Part shown: positions 1-11,217 of the stretch, piece after piece | How the letters are laid out: every line of letters starts with the position of its first letter | Numbering within the stretch: position 1 is the first letter of the stretch | From: Diploscapter coronatus | Taxonomy: Eukaryota > Nematoda > Chromadorea > Rhabditida > Rhabditidae | Assembly: GCA_964036155.1 (NCBI GenBank) | Contig: OZ038423.1 | Location: 39,385,249 to 39,449,248, forward strand | Reading direction: 5' to 3' | DNA length: 64,000 nucleotides | Made by a program: the position numbers and the translations under genes | The notes under the pieces: generated by a model | What the model saw: only the letters and a program-made list of their open reading frames with translations | Databases searched by the model: none | Told to the model about the DNA's origin: nothing

Positions 1-1119
1 GCGATATTTTATCGAATTTTCTATGAAATCTTGCATCAAGATTTGATCTCAAACTAATGCATTTTCGTTGATTTGTGTGTTGATAAATTTATATTTTTTT
101 ACATTTGTAATGTTATTTGTTCTTCAATAAATTACCTTAGCTTCATCGTCGGTATCGAAGATTCGATTCACGTATCCAATTCTATGTGCTTCCTCGCATG
201 ACAATGTGGTAGTCGTCGCCATCAACATTAGTGCATTTGAACGTCCAACAGTCTAAGAGTCAAAATGAAAATTCTGAATTTCGCAAGAATATTTCTACTT
301 GAACAAGATATGAGGCGCCTCCCCAAACTGGGACTAATCCAAGATTTCCCTGCCAGAAACCAAATTTAGATTTACGGTGAGCGATTCGAATATCGCAAGC
401 ACTAGACAATTCCGTGCTTCCACCAAGACAGTTGCCTCTGAAAAACAATGGAAAATTATCTAACCAATTCGCAAACTAGACAAAATAAACTAACCTAACA
501 AGTGCGATACTAATCGCTGGAGAGGTTCTCAATGTTTGTAAGGCATCACTCATAAAGTTATTCATTACCAGACCCAGCTCTTTACTGGCAACCAACTAAA
601 ATCAAATCTTTCGAATATAAAATTTCCTTATCGAAAGTACTTCTTCAACCATAGACAAATCAGCACCGGAGCAGAAATTAGAACCTTCACCTCGTAATAC
701 GACAATACCCGTAGATTTCATTTGGCTGACTTTCTGAAATCTTTCTTTCATAAAATGGTACTGATAATCTGATAACCAAAGATAGAGATAATCCACTCTA
801 AGAATGAAAACCTTGCTATTTATGTTGTCATTAAATCACTTGCATGTGTTGTATAATGAAATTGTCGCAGCATGTGCCCGGAAAACGCGTTACCCTTCTC
901 CTGCCGACTCATAATGATCTCCACCAAATCACCATTTTGTTTTTCTTCTAAACGAACTTCGCCGCCTGACCATTTCTCCAATATCCGTTCAAATTCTGGT
1001 TTCGCTGACTAAAGTTTTTTTCCTTCTAATTAGCAAACATCAATGCACAATCAAAAGATGAAAAATCTTACCAAACAACGACTAGTTGACCGGATAGGTA
1101 TTCGAATTGATCGAAACAT
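1..1119 (-). CDS. Enoyl-CoA hydratase/isomerase family protein, ECHDC1-like (ethylmalonyl-CoA decarboxylase), 3' end outside window
   Basis: Crotonase-fold enzyme. ECHDC1 decarboxylates ethylmalonyl-CoA and is a metabolite-repair enzyme; that activity is inferred by similarity. Seen: exons at 1072-1119, 840-1008, 641-768, 495-595, 299-437 and 136-252 join in phase; more coding sequence probably lies at 1 to about 40 and beyond the edge. Start is ATG at 1119, opening a short Arg/Ser-rich leader that could be a mitochondrial presequence. Motifs in order: KGNAFSGHML, the oxyanion-hole segment FCSGADLSMV, SIALVRGNCLGGSTELSSA, ACDIRIA, then GLVPVWGGASYLVQTVG and AHRIGYVNR. The GNCLGG and PVWGG segments fit ECHDC1 better than generic mitochondrial hydratases. 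The boundary between exons 840-1008 and 641-768 is the least certain. Another crotonase subfamily is possible but less likely. Confidence 0.8.
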
Positions 1120-1481
1120 GAATAAATCGATTAACCGAAAGAAATTCCAACTAAAAGTTAAACGAAAAATATTTAATTAGTAAACTTTTTAAAGCAAATA
1201 ATCAATTGAGAAGATAATAAGGTTGAAAAATCATTCGGATCACTCGCTAAACAAATGAAAACGTGCCTTTGTCAACGTAGTGAACTGCTGGGTGAGTGGT
1301 GAAGAGACTAAAAACAAAAAGCGAACACACGCGATTATCGATCTGTAACGAAGCATCTTTTTCCCGTCTCACAACAACCTACTAGCAAAGAATAATTCCA
1401 CTAGTGATAAAAGTGGTTGCATGCATTTCTCTTCAAAGTTTTCATCTATTTTTCATTGTTTAAATAAATTTATTTCAATTT

Positions 1482-2124
1482 CTAAAGTGTACAGGCAATC
1501 CAGCTGCATGAATCAAGCCTTTTTTGAAACGAAGGCTGACCGGAGTCTACTGATGTCAATAGATTATAATCACCGTTTTCGAAACGAAATGTTGAGGATA
1601 TCTAAAATTAGCATTTTCATTTTTATCTTCAAAAATAAAATTACAAAAGAGTGTTGATTCTTAAAATCAGTTTTAGCCAGAATTGAACAATTAAGATTCG
1701 TTCCTTCTGTTGGTATACAACATCCATCGACTTGGGTATTTTTAATTGGATCAATCAATAAATCTGAAATTCGATTTTTTCAGTCTTTGATAAGATAACG
1801 GACCTGATAAAAGTCTCATTGTTTCACTCGTTAGTTGAGTACTCCCAATGCATAAATCCAACAACTCGAAAGATGGATACTGAATCTTGAAGCTAAATAT
1901 TTTTCCCGGGGAAATACCTGAATCAATCCATAGCAAATTGGACCGTCACTAGTAGAGCCGAGCTGAAAATCCAATCCACAATCGAGAGCCTCTTCTTCTC
2001 CAGGATCTGGAGTCGTTGTTTGAGCAGTAGAGTATGTCGATAAGACTAAAATTAAGAATATATTTTGAAACGAGAACACTTGAAAGGAATTACCTAGAAT
2101 TAACCAAATGAATAGAAACTTCAT
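1482..2124 (-). CDS. Small secreted protein of unknown family
   Basis: Not recognised. Five exons (2094-2124, 1918-2045, 1804-1879, 1645-1763, 1482-1601) join in phase into about 157 residues. The first ~19 residues (MKFLFIWLIL then VLSTYSTAQ) form a clear signal peptide, with TTTPDPGEEE following. The mature part holds about eight cysteines, including ALDCGLDF, GPICYG, LDLCIG, a CC pair in VDGCCIPTEG, NCSILAK and a C-terminal SCSWIACTL. Introns are short and end in TTTAG or TTCAG. AATAAA lies on this strand at 1469-1474, about ten bases past the stop. The exon 2/3 boundary could use an acceptor a few bases away. The cysteine pattern suggests a disulphide-rich extracellular protein, but I cannot name the fold. 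Confidence 0.65.
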
Positions 2125-2339
2125 GAAGAAATCATTGAAAATTTCGAGTTATTAATTCTAGAGCAATCGATAATGCATTCGTTGCAGAGGAAGTAATAGC
2201 TGATTATGAGAGCATGAAAAAGTGTAAGGAAGCTGATAAGGAAGTTTTGAAATTCGAATAATGCGATAAAAATTGAAAATACAAGAATCTTGAGAAAAGA
2301 TAAATCAGGAAAAACGAGAAAAATTTCCGCAAAACAATT

Positions 2340-2433
2340 CACACTGAGAGCAGCGCACCCACGAAGCATCCTACAATCTCGGGGGACACTTTGGGGTGCT
2401 TCGCGGGCGCGCTGCTTTCAGTGCGTGTCGTTG
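2340..2433. repeat. GC-rich hairpin (27-base arms)
   Basis: Arms of about 27 bases with two or three mismatches (core GCAGCGC then CGAAGCA, and its reverse complement) flank a 38-base loop. The element is far more GC-rich than its surroundings and lies between two genes. Confidence 0.75.
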
Positions 2434-2888
2434 TGTTACTCTGCTCATTCCCGTGAATTTTTATCACTAGAGATTTCGACCCTTTTAGAATTCGCAATAC
2501 AATCTTCCATAGCAAAATTAATTCGAATTTACAGAATCTCGTATTCGGATTCTCCAGGTAATTCTGCATCTTATACGCCAAAAATAAAGACCAAAAGAAT
2601 ACCCCTTCAAAACTCATTTTAAGTCTCTGGTCCGGGCAGCTTCGAGAGTTACGGAGAATCTGTTTTAAAGCTGAGATTCATAGAAATCAGTCAGGGATTA
2701 TTATAAATCGCAAACGAAATCATTCAGTTTTACGGATAAAACCGGACCATTATAGAATGATAAGAATCTATTTTTATAAAAAATTCGATAATTTAAAAAA
2801 AAAAAATAAATAAATAATTGGTGAAGTAGTTCTAGCTAGAATCTATTCCAGTTTTTTCCAACCCCTAAAATAATCGTGAAAGTCAGAT

Positions 2889-3025
2889 TTGCAACGTGCT
2901 TTTGAACCGCGACTAACCGTATGAAACGAGATAATGTGTTTTATCGAGAAAGAAACAGCATGCCTTCTTTTCGTCTCTCGAAATGGTGCACTATCTTGTT
3001 TCATGCGGTTCGAAAACGTTGCAAA
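2889..3025. repeat. Inverted-repeat element, GCATGAAACGAGATAG family, copy 1
   Basis: Ends are TTGCAACGT... and ...ACGTTGCAA, followed inward by a stretch containing ACCG, CATGAAACGAGATA and its complement. A second copy is at 7589-7731. The conserved ends and about 140-base length fit a non-autonomous DNA transposon (MITE). Confidence 0.75.
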
Positions 3026-3297
3026 TTTGGTGAAAAAATAAGTGTATGTGCGTGATACTTTCTTATCAAACTGCAATGTTTATTCGCACTCGAAGTCGAT
3101 CGGAGAGTGTGGTGCGGTAAGCGAAGTAATTGATAGGAAATCGTGAGTAATAATGACGAGTAGAGGAATCGCAGAAATTAACGATTTTAGTTGGACTAAC
3201 TTTTTGTCAGCAGGTATCACTGCATCGATGTTATAACCATTTTTCTTATACAATTTTAAAAAATAAACTTTTCCTGTACACAAATCGCTATAATTTT

Positions 3298-3300
3298 CAG
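3298..3300 (+). promoter_or_regulatory. Probable spliced-leader acceptor before the ShK gene
   Basis: TAATTTTCAG ends exactly one base before the ATG at 3301. A 3' splice site directly in front of a start codon with no upstream coding exon in sight is the usual sign of nematode trans-splicing. A non-coding cis exon cannot be excluded. Confidence 0.6.
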
Positions 3301-5808
3301 ATGCTTAGTATAAACCTAAACACCTGGAATATTTTTTGGACATTTTCTATTTATTTTATCTCTCTAGTTTTATTAAATTGCGTTGATTCACGAAATTTCA
3401 CTGAATGCGACAGGGCATCTGACCTCGCTGCTAAAATTATTTGTAATCAGTTATACACGTGGAATGACACTGCTCGGGTAGGTTATTTAGTAATTATATA
3501 GAGAATTGAATTTTCCTCGTGTTGTCAATGACCGATAGTTTGAGACAAAAAGCGACGTACGAATTCGAATATGCAAGGTGTACATTGCGTAATATCAAAT
3601 AGTCGTCAAAGTCATTCCTCGAATCGATAAAATGTCGTCTATTCGCTTCAAAACAATGCACTAATGCGCTAATTTTCTTGCATAGATTTTCGTCTCTTTT
3701 ATTTTGTCCCAAGCTATTGGTCGGTCATTGTCACTAGATAAAAATGCATAAAAATTAATCAGATTATGATGATGATGAACGGTTACGTGGAATCATTCTA
3801 GTCCATTTTTAAAAGTCACCTGGTATAAACAGATCTCGAGGAAACCTGAATAATTCAGAAATGGGACAATCAGTCCCAACCGATTGTGCAGCCTGGGGCC
3901 GCGCCCGCTGCAGCTGGACAGGCAGGAAGTAGGAAATTTTGAGATAATCCAACCTGATCTATCATCTAAAATTTGCTTCGTTTTCCAATTGTTAGAAGAA
4001 AAATGATAAATTTAGGCAGTGGTAACGACACAGATACCAAGCCAGCGCAGCCTGTTGCTCCCCAAGTTGCTCAACTATCTCGGACTCCTTATCAGGGCCG
4101 GGATTCAAGTAAAATTACACCCCCTGTAAAAATTTTACAACATAGATTTATGATGTAAACTTACAATTACAGGGGGGTGTAATTTTACTCGAATCCCAGT
4201 TCAGATGTTGTGAAATAAATAGTGCAGCATTTTTCGAAAATATATCATTTAAATTTTTCTTCAGATTGCAAAGATAGACACATTTTATGTTCGAAATGGA
4301 AGAAGAGAGGTGAATGCGTTCGGAACGCCAATTGGATGAATGCAAATTGCAGAAAAGTTTGTTGTTTCACCTTTTCTAATCAATATCTTTCTAAATCAAA
4401 AGAAAGAAGCTCTCGCTTTGGCTTTCTTTCAAATTTTCTGCCTTCAAAAAGATTCTTTTCTGATTTCAGAGTTGTGATCGTTGTAGTCGATCGAGAGCAC
4501 AGGACCGTGGAGATTCAAGTTCCAACACGAATTCGAAGACGAACCTCAACAACAGAGGGAGCGACAATGAAAATAATCGAGTCCGAACTCCGAGCAAGAC
4601 TCCACAAGGTAAGCAAAGATACGCATTATAAGATGGGGAAAATAATCTGAGGAAGTCAAACTCGAGCAACTAGTCTTCATACATGAAGAACGAAATTCAT
4701 TTCTAGACGATGCTTTTTCGCAGCAATTCCAAGGGAACTGTTTAAGACCCATTTTCAGCCCCTGGCTATAAACCGATACGTCCTAAGAAGAGTCGAAACT
4801 TCACTGAGAGCTGCTACAACGAAAACGTAGGTCCATGTTTTCAGACAAAAATAAAATAATCTTTAGATCTGCTGTCAATATTGGGCTACCATAGAGCTAT
4901 GCGGTGTCTATCCGCAGCCTATGGCGTAAGAATCAGTGAAATGAATAAAAGTTTTAAAACTTTTTTTTTTCAGAGGCACATGCCCCGTTTCTTGCAGCTT
5001 TTGTGTGCCTAAAACATACTACCATGGAAGTAAGCATTTATTTTGATCAATATCAACATTTTGACTTTCGATTTTTTTAGCGTGCGCTGATTACAGCGTG
5101 CATTGTCCGTATTGGAAGAGGTTGGGCGAATGCGAGAAGAACACGTGGATGAGTGAGAACTGCCGAAAATCGTGCGACACTTGTACGAATATGCTCGATC
5201 TGCGAAAGTTATGTCAAGGTATTGTTTTTGAACTCAAGAAAAGTCAAAGTGGGGAATCAAAAAATACCAAATTCAGGTCCAATGGCACCTTTGGCCAAAG
5301 AAATCAAATGGATGAAGTCTCACAGAAGGAGTGGACTGATCGATGGTTGGCAGGGATCAAGTAGGGTACGAAATAATGTTTAAATTTGCATACATCACAA
5401 TGGTCCCGATTTCTTCATCAATGAAAGTTGACCACAAGAACCATGTAGCTCGAATAAAAAGATGATAATATTTAAACAGGAAATCATTAGAGCTTGATCA
5501 TAATCTTCTTCGTTCTCTTTTCGTTACTTCGTAGAATTGGGAAAAAACTAGTCTCAAAATGCATAAATTCAGTTTCGAAAACAACTCGTCGACACATTCT
5601 GTTCGATCATCAAAAACTAAAATCACTCTTTTTCCAACTTCAGGACTGGAATCGATTGTCTGTGGACGCGCAAAACTATGGAGCCCAACACGATCAGCAG
5701 AACTCTGGAGATGCACACCCGACTGTCCCTAGTTACAAGCCCGACATTCAAAAAAATACCTGGGTGCGCGAGCACGATTGGGGAAAGCAGGGCAAAATGA
5801 TACAATAA
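3301..5808 (+). CDS. Secreted protein with three ShK (ShKT/SXC)-type domains
   Basis: Eleven exons join in phase: 3301-3477, 3859-3928, 4016-4108, 4265-4356, 4470-4608, 4759-4826, 4867-4925, 4974-5029, 5081-5218, 5277-5365, 5644-5808, giving 381 residues. A signal peptide (about residues 1-30) precedes RNFTECDRASD. A low-complexity Ala/Pro/Gln linker follows. ShK-type domain 1 runs from NCKDRHILCSKW to NCRKSCDRC; domain 2 from SCYNENICCQYWA to CPVSCSFC is divergent; domain 3 from TCADYSVHCPYWK to NCRKSCDTC is canonical. A basic, Trp-containing tail ends at GKQGKMIQ. ShK domains are common in nematode cuticular and secreted proteins and some bind ion channels; the role here is unknown. AATAAA at 5961 is a likely polyadenylation signal. 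The donor of exon 3 lies inside an inverted-repeat element. Confidence 0.85.
3532..3733. mobile_element. MITE, TTGTCAATGACCGATA family, copy 1 (intron 1 of the ShK gene)
   Basis: About 200 bases with terminal inverted repeats beginning TTGTCAATGACCGATAG and continuing TTGAGAC. The right end is slightly decayed. A better preserved copy lies at 57818-58026. The internal stretch CAAAGTCATTC...GAAT also resembles that copy. No coding capacity is seen. Confidence 0.85.
4100..4197. mobile_element. Short inverted-repeat element providing a splice donor
   Basis: Left end GGGATTCAAGTAAAATTACA with a run of C, right end its near-perfect complement (GTGTAATTTTACTCGAATCCC shortened here). Arms are about 29 bases and the loop about 40. 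Exon 3 of the ShK gene ends at 4108 inside the left arm, using the GTAAAA of the element. Confidence 0.85.
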
Positions 5809-6204
5809 CCGGATTCGTAACTTCAAGACCATTCAGTTTTTGTCAATTTATGATTTTTTACGCGATCTCTGATCTCATTGATGTTTTCTCGCTGATATTT
5901 TTTCTTCAAAATTTTCGAAATTGTTAGAAAACATTGAATATAGATTTGTGAAAGATTTTCAATAAATTACATCGAATGGAAAAGGTGATGAAAATAGCTT
6001 CTGAAGTCAGAATTATTTCTACTCCATGGATTACGAGAAAAAGTCATAATTACAGTTTTTGCACAAAAGAATCGCTTATTAATAAAATTTATTAGATTTG
6101 AACGAGTATCCAGAAAATAACTTAATTTGGCTGTTTTTCCAGTTGAACGTCGGAACAGAGCTCACGATTTTAATAGCAATTCTTTGTAACATTGAAGCAT
6201 TGCT

Positions 6205-7420
6205 GGGAAGGGCTTGGCACAGCCCAAAATTTATTTTCCTGGAAATAGGTCCAAACAATGTAATCGAGGGTGGGGAATCCGAAAATCGAGATCCCAGAGC
6301 TCGGATGCGCGCTGTTTACGCTACAGTAAATGACGTACTCGAAAATTCAGAAATCGTTAGGAAGCATCTAAATGGTCAAATTTGGTATCAAACGCTTTGT
6401 CTCGATGAGATAAACAACTTTCATTGACAACATTTTCCGATTCGATGTTTATATAAAAAGTTATAGGCCAAAAACTATCAAAATTGATCAACTTTCCGAC
6501 ATTTTCGACCAGTACGTTCGTAAAATGCAAATAATAGTCGATTTTATTGCATATTATTTTACCCGAGCATTCAGGGAAGAAAATGGTATATGATACATGG
6601 CATAAAAGTGAGTCCACTTTGGGTTTATAATCATTTGAAAATTGGGTATCAAATGTCACTTTGAACGAAAAAATTTCAAGAATTCATATCTTCCTGTGTA
6701 TTAGGCTAAATTACATGATTATTTTTTTATTTTGTAGATTTTGAATAGGAGAATAATATAAAAAAAACAAATAAAATTTTAGGATAATATTTTTGGTAGG
6801 AAAAAGTTATTCGAAGTTACCCTATATACCCGTACTATATTTACAAGTGTGATGTGGGTTAACGTTGGGGTTTCTCATGAAATCTTGTAGAGTTCTTCAA
6901 GTTGAACAACTTTTATTCCAGAACTTATTCTAGAGTGTGCACACACAAGAAGATATGAATTTTTGAAATTTTTTCGTTCAAAGTGACATTTGATACCCAA
7001 TTTTCAAATAATTATAAACCCAAAGTGGACTCACTTTTATGCCATGTGTCATATACCATTTTCTTCCCTGAATGCTCGGGTAAAATAATATGCAATAAAA
7101 TCGGCTATCATTTGCGTTTTACGGGCGTACTGGTCGAAAATGTCGGAAAGTTGATCAATTTTGATAGTTTTCGGCCTACAACTTTTTATGTAAGCATTGG
7201 GTCGGAAATTTTTCTTAACAAAAATTGTTTATCTCATCGAGACGAAGCGTTTGATATAGGTGTTGACAGGATTTTATGCCTTTGGGCGATTTTCGAATTT
7301 TCAAGTACGAAGCTCGCTACAGCGTAAACAACGCTCATCCGAGTTCTGAGACCTCGATTACATTGTTTGGGTCCGTTTACAGCTAAATAATTTTAGGACT
7401 GTGCCAAGACATCCTACAAG
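6205..7420. repeat. Large fold-back element (two ~480-base inverted arms)
   Basis: The left arm (about 6205-6695) and right arm (about 6945-7420) are reverse complements with moderate divergence. Both arms translate to the same sequence in their inward reading (for example KVDSLLCHVSYTIFFPECSG), but this is a shared reading frame of a repeat, not evidence of a gene. The spacer of about 250 bases is very AT-rich. The outer end of the right arm is the last part of the coding sequence of the neighbouring TMEM272-like gene, so the left arm holds an inverted copy of that gene end. Confidence 0.85.
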
Positions 7421-9707
7421 CCTGCATAGAATTTCTAGTATACTGTATATCAAGTAGCATATGCAGCAGCAGGCAAATACCACGATACATAAAGCCACGA
7501 CGAAGACCAGGAATGAGAACCACTGCAATCATATTTGTAGATCTTCTAATATGGCAGCTAACTTTAGTCATAGGTTCGAAATGAACAATTGCACCGTTTT
7601 AGAACCGCATGAAAAGAGATAGCATGCCACTTCGAGAGAGAAAAAAGTCTGCTTTCTTTTTATCTCTAAAAATATCCACTATCTCGTTTCACACGGTTAA
7701 CCATGGCTCGAAAACGTTGCAAGTCGGTCGAAATGTAAATAATTCTTGAGAATAATTTTCGCTGTTCAATTAAGACTCAGAGCGTTTATGGTTCAAATCT
7801 TTCGAGCAGTGCAGTCCTGCTACAAATAATGAATGACCAAGAATTGAATATAACGATAAAGCTAAACCGGTTAAATGTGGAATTTACCTGAAGAACCCGG
7901 CTGCAGACGGGATCCTCTCTGAAAAAGACGTCGATGATCAAGTAGAGACCGTAGATGTGGCTGAATTGATCAAATCAGAACGATAAAATGTTTTTCTCTT
8001 TTATTTTTCAGACGCCTTTTCCGAATATGGGATTGTCTTCATACGAATACTTGTTTGCATCACAAATTATTGATTTGCCTAATGTTGTTTTTTTAAATGA
8101 AAACAACATGCACGCTTTCTTCATACCATTTCTGCACAAAAGTAATGGAATAGGACTGAAGTAATAAAATGCATTTTTTAATCAAATAACTCATTATGAC
8201 TCAATATAATAACTAACGTTACCTTAGAACATGTTTGCATGTCAAAATGGTAGAAAATCAAGCGATTTTTAAATGGAAGAATATATATGACTTACATAAT
8301 GACGATGATCACGTAGAGAATGAGGAGGATGACAGGGACAACATTTTTAGCAGTTTCGTTATCGCCCTTGCGCTGAAATAGATCACAAAATGAACATTAC
8401 TGTAAAATTATTCCAAATGTGTCCAGATGGGTGAAGTTAAGAAAAGATCAGCTCGTTTCAAAATTGGATTTGGTATTATTAGATCAACAGAGTCGGTGTT
8501 TTCAGGATACATTTAAAATTTTAGCATATCTTTGGCACTGTCAATGATCGCTTGTTTTTGTAATAATAAATATCCACTAGTAACCGGGCCTAGGGAGCAC
8601 TTTCGTCAGACGAAAATAAACTATATAGGGGTAGGTCGCAAGGAGTCTCTGACGATCATCCTCCCTAGGACTGCTAGTAACGTACTACTGCACTGTCAAT
8701 GAATTTGACGGCTGACGCGATAATAAGCAGAACACCGTAGTAGATCAGCAAGTGCGGGAGGGCTGCCTGAAGAAATTGATCATCATATTCTACTAATCAA
8801 GATATCGAAGAAAAAATTCCATGGATAGAGATACTTAAGCTATTTGGAAATCTCAAGCCCTTAAATCATGCGAAATGGGGTAAGCATGATAGAGAAGCAA
8901 TTTTATTTCTATATTATTTCGCATACCTGAAGAATTGAAGTTTTCAAGTTGATAATTTTATGGCTCCGGAATATGATATTTGCTAGGGTTAGTTTGACTA
9001 ATCATTAATGTTCTTGCCTGATCGGGGCAGTTGCCGATGAAATAGTATCCGACGATGATCAACACCAGTGGAATCAAGTGGCAGATGGCAATGCAAATGA
9101 TTAGACAAATTAAAGCAATTCTAACTCCTAAATCTTAATTTTGGTAAAATCATAGAATTTTTCTTTTTCCCCAATTTTAACAATTTGCTTATTTTTAAAT
9201 TTTGGGATAGGTTTTCCCGAATTCGAAAAAATCATGTTTCCGAAGCTGAAAGTTTCTTAGCATCTCACAATGATCACAATTCTCTATTTATAGTCTATTA
9301 CATGTAATTTTAAATCGTCAAATTTTTCTTATATATTTGAATGTTTCTGATTATGAAGACTTGACTACTGTTACTTTGGGAATTCTTGAGCTTGGCAGTA
9401 CGACGAGCGGTTGCCGCTTGCGCTTCCTCATCGATCAGTTCAGTGAGCACTTTCGGCTTCTCCTTTGGCGCTGGTTTGGAATCTAAAATAACTGAGAAAT
9501 TAGCATATAGCCGAAACGGAAATTTTTTACTTATCGGAGGGATACTTCAGTAATATCAAATATCTGATAGTGAAAGAGTCAAATGAAGTTGAAGTTCGAA
9601 TGTTGCAACTTCCAGAGCCATATATGGATCAAGATATGCTCACGTCCTTCCTCGGCCTGTGCCGGTGTGATTGTGGCTATCGGTGGATCTGGGTTTTGAT
9701 CTGACAT
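7358..9707 (-). CDS. TMEM272-like four-helix membrane protein, copy A
   Basis: Start ATG at 9707 (MSDQNPDPP). Exons: about 9653-9707, 9380-9484, 9020-9110 (ends NCPDQ at a GC donor), 8690-8771 (starts AALPHLLIYYG), 8302-8375, 7889-7963, and 7358-7530. The charged N-terminal part includes KPKVLTELIDEEAQ. Helix 1 is LIICIAICHLIPLVLIIVGY, followed by the family signature NCPDQAALPHLLIYYGVLL, helix 3 VVPVILLILYVIIVIM, and helix 4 WFSFLVFVVALCIVVFACC. The C-P-x-x-x-x-LP motif after helix 1 matches TMEM272-type proteins. It ends LFSCKRTQTM with the stop at 7358, inside the right arm of the fold-back element, so the C-terminal tail may have been altered by that rearrangement. Intron 6 carries an inverted-repeat element and another intron a hairpin. 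Function unknown. Confidence 0.72.
7589..7731. repeat. Inverted-repeat element, GCATGAAACGAGATAG family, copy 2
   Basis: Same ends and inner stem as 2889-3025 (ACCGCATGAAAAGAGATAG on the left, CTATCTCGTTTCACACGGTT on the right). Lies in an intron of copy A. Confidence 0.75.
8589..8670. mobile_element. Short MITE, CCTAGGGAG family, copy 1 (internally deleted)
   Basis: Begins CCTAGGGAGCACTTTCGTCA and ends with GACGATCATCCTCCCTAGG. Related copies are at 17380-17550 (longer) and 60056-60138. The two ends share CTAGGGAG and then differ, one with CACTTTCGTCAG and the other with GACGATCGTC. Confidence 0.8.
8841..8957. repeat. CGAAATAGTG hairpin, degenerate copy
   Basis: Left stem TTTGGAAATCTC...CATGCGAAAT, right stem ATTATTTCGCATA...GTTTTCAAGTTG. 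Stem pairing is poor outside the inner motif, so this is an old copy. Lies in an intron of copy A. Confidence 0.6.
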
Positions 9708-11217
9708 CTTTGATCTTCTTTATTTAGATATTCTAAAATTAATTATAGTTATTTTCAAATTGAATCGATATTTGAAAATAGAAAGAGAAAACTCAGAAGG
9801 ACGTCTTCTCCAGACTCAATCAGACAGAACAACTGCTGGGAATTTTTTAAAATCTTTTTTTGTTCTCCTCAAATTCTACTGATTTAGATTCGAATATCCT
9901 AGTCTATTTCGCTGAGAAACACGCAACTGCGTTTGTGCCATTCGCTTCAGTCCCTCAGTTGTTCCTGGCCGAAATGAGTTGTTTTTTCCAACCACACTTT
10001 ACACTCGAACTGTCCCTTTGTTAAGGTGATCATCCATTATCGCCGCTCAATTTTGCGAGATTTGAAAGGTTGAAAGAAAATCGAGTTAAACTTTCTACAC
10101 ATTGTGAAGAGTAGCATTATTTCTCGCATCAAGAAAAGTTCAAATTAGTGAATCGCAAACAGTTTACAAAAAAAGTTACTTTGTTCCGACAGTCATGAAA
10201 ACTTCTTGGGTTTTATGATGTCGGATGTTTCCTTTGCTTAAAGAGTTTCTTTTCTTATAAAGTTCTTATTTTTATTTTTCATTTTTCTGCCCTGTCTAAA
10301 ATCCAATCGATATTTTCGAATTCCATAATCCACGCCAACGCACCGTTAGCATTCTCCCTCTGTGAACCAATTGTGCTCGACATATAAAAGCATCGCGAAC
10401 CTTTTTCAGGTCGATTGCTTTCAAAAAATAAAAATCAATATTCAACTGATTGTATTGTTTATTATTCACACAAAACAATTGGACTATTATTTTGGTACTG
10501 GAACATTCGAAAATAGGGGGTTAGGTGAAACGTGAGCAGACCTTTGAAATATCCCGTCCATATCTAATATTTCCTTTTACCCACCACTCTCTTCCGAACA
10601 ACCTTTTATCATAATGAAATTTGCAAAATTCTTATTCATGTATACAAAACGTGCGAGTTTGATCAAAAATGGTTGAAGCATAAACTTCAGTTCTTTCTAT
10701 GAAGAACGGTAGTAAGTAGATAGTAAAAGATCATCTAGTTCATTAAACAAAATAGTCAGTTAAAAATGCTTTGTCAAGTAATGAAAAATTCACTTGTCAG
10801 ATTTTGATATGGAAGATGGATTATCATTTGAAAAAGCAGGGATGAAAATGACTGTTTAGAAACGGATATTTTTTGCAGAAAATGAAAATACCAATTGAAA
10901 GCGACATAACGAATAAAAAAACCATTGTATAACTTTAATTAAAATTGTAGTAAAATTAGGCAAATATAATAATTTAAAAATATAAAATATAGTTGCCATG
11001 TTTGAAAAAAAAAAAAGTTCGAAGTTTGAAGTTTCCTAATAGTTTTATTGAGTCCCACTTTTGTACTCGCGATCCTTTACCTTAGTATTCTTCTTATTTT
11101 TCTAAATTTGTGAATAATTTCCTAATAAAAGCCATCTGCAAAGAATGCGAATTGAAGATCACAAATCAATCGTCAGAGTTTCATGTAGGAATATGTCAAC
11201 AGAACATGTACTTGCAG
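9708..11217. other. Intergenic, with the upstream block of copy A
   Basis: Between copies A and B. The part at about 9860-10035 resembles segments at 18770-18970 and 19850-20015: a TTTGTYTCGCTGA-like stretch, then GAGTTGTTTTTTC, CTTTACACTCG and TGATCATC. This is a duplicated upstream (probably promoter) region. Nothing else is supported to 11217; 11009-11020 is a short A run. Confidence 0.5.

Noticed and set aside
2121..2622. Overlapping open frames on both strands near the GC-rich hairpin
   Set aside because: No splice structure or similarity, and composition follows the hairpin.
6357..7327. Two long open frames with the same translated sequence on opposite strands
   Set aside because: They are the two arms of the fold-back element read inward; no start context, introns or family match, so repeat rather than genes.
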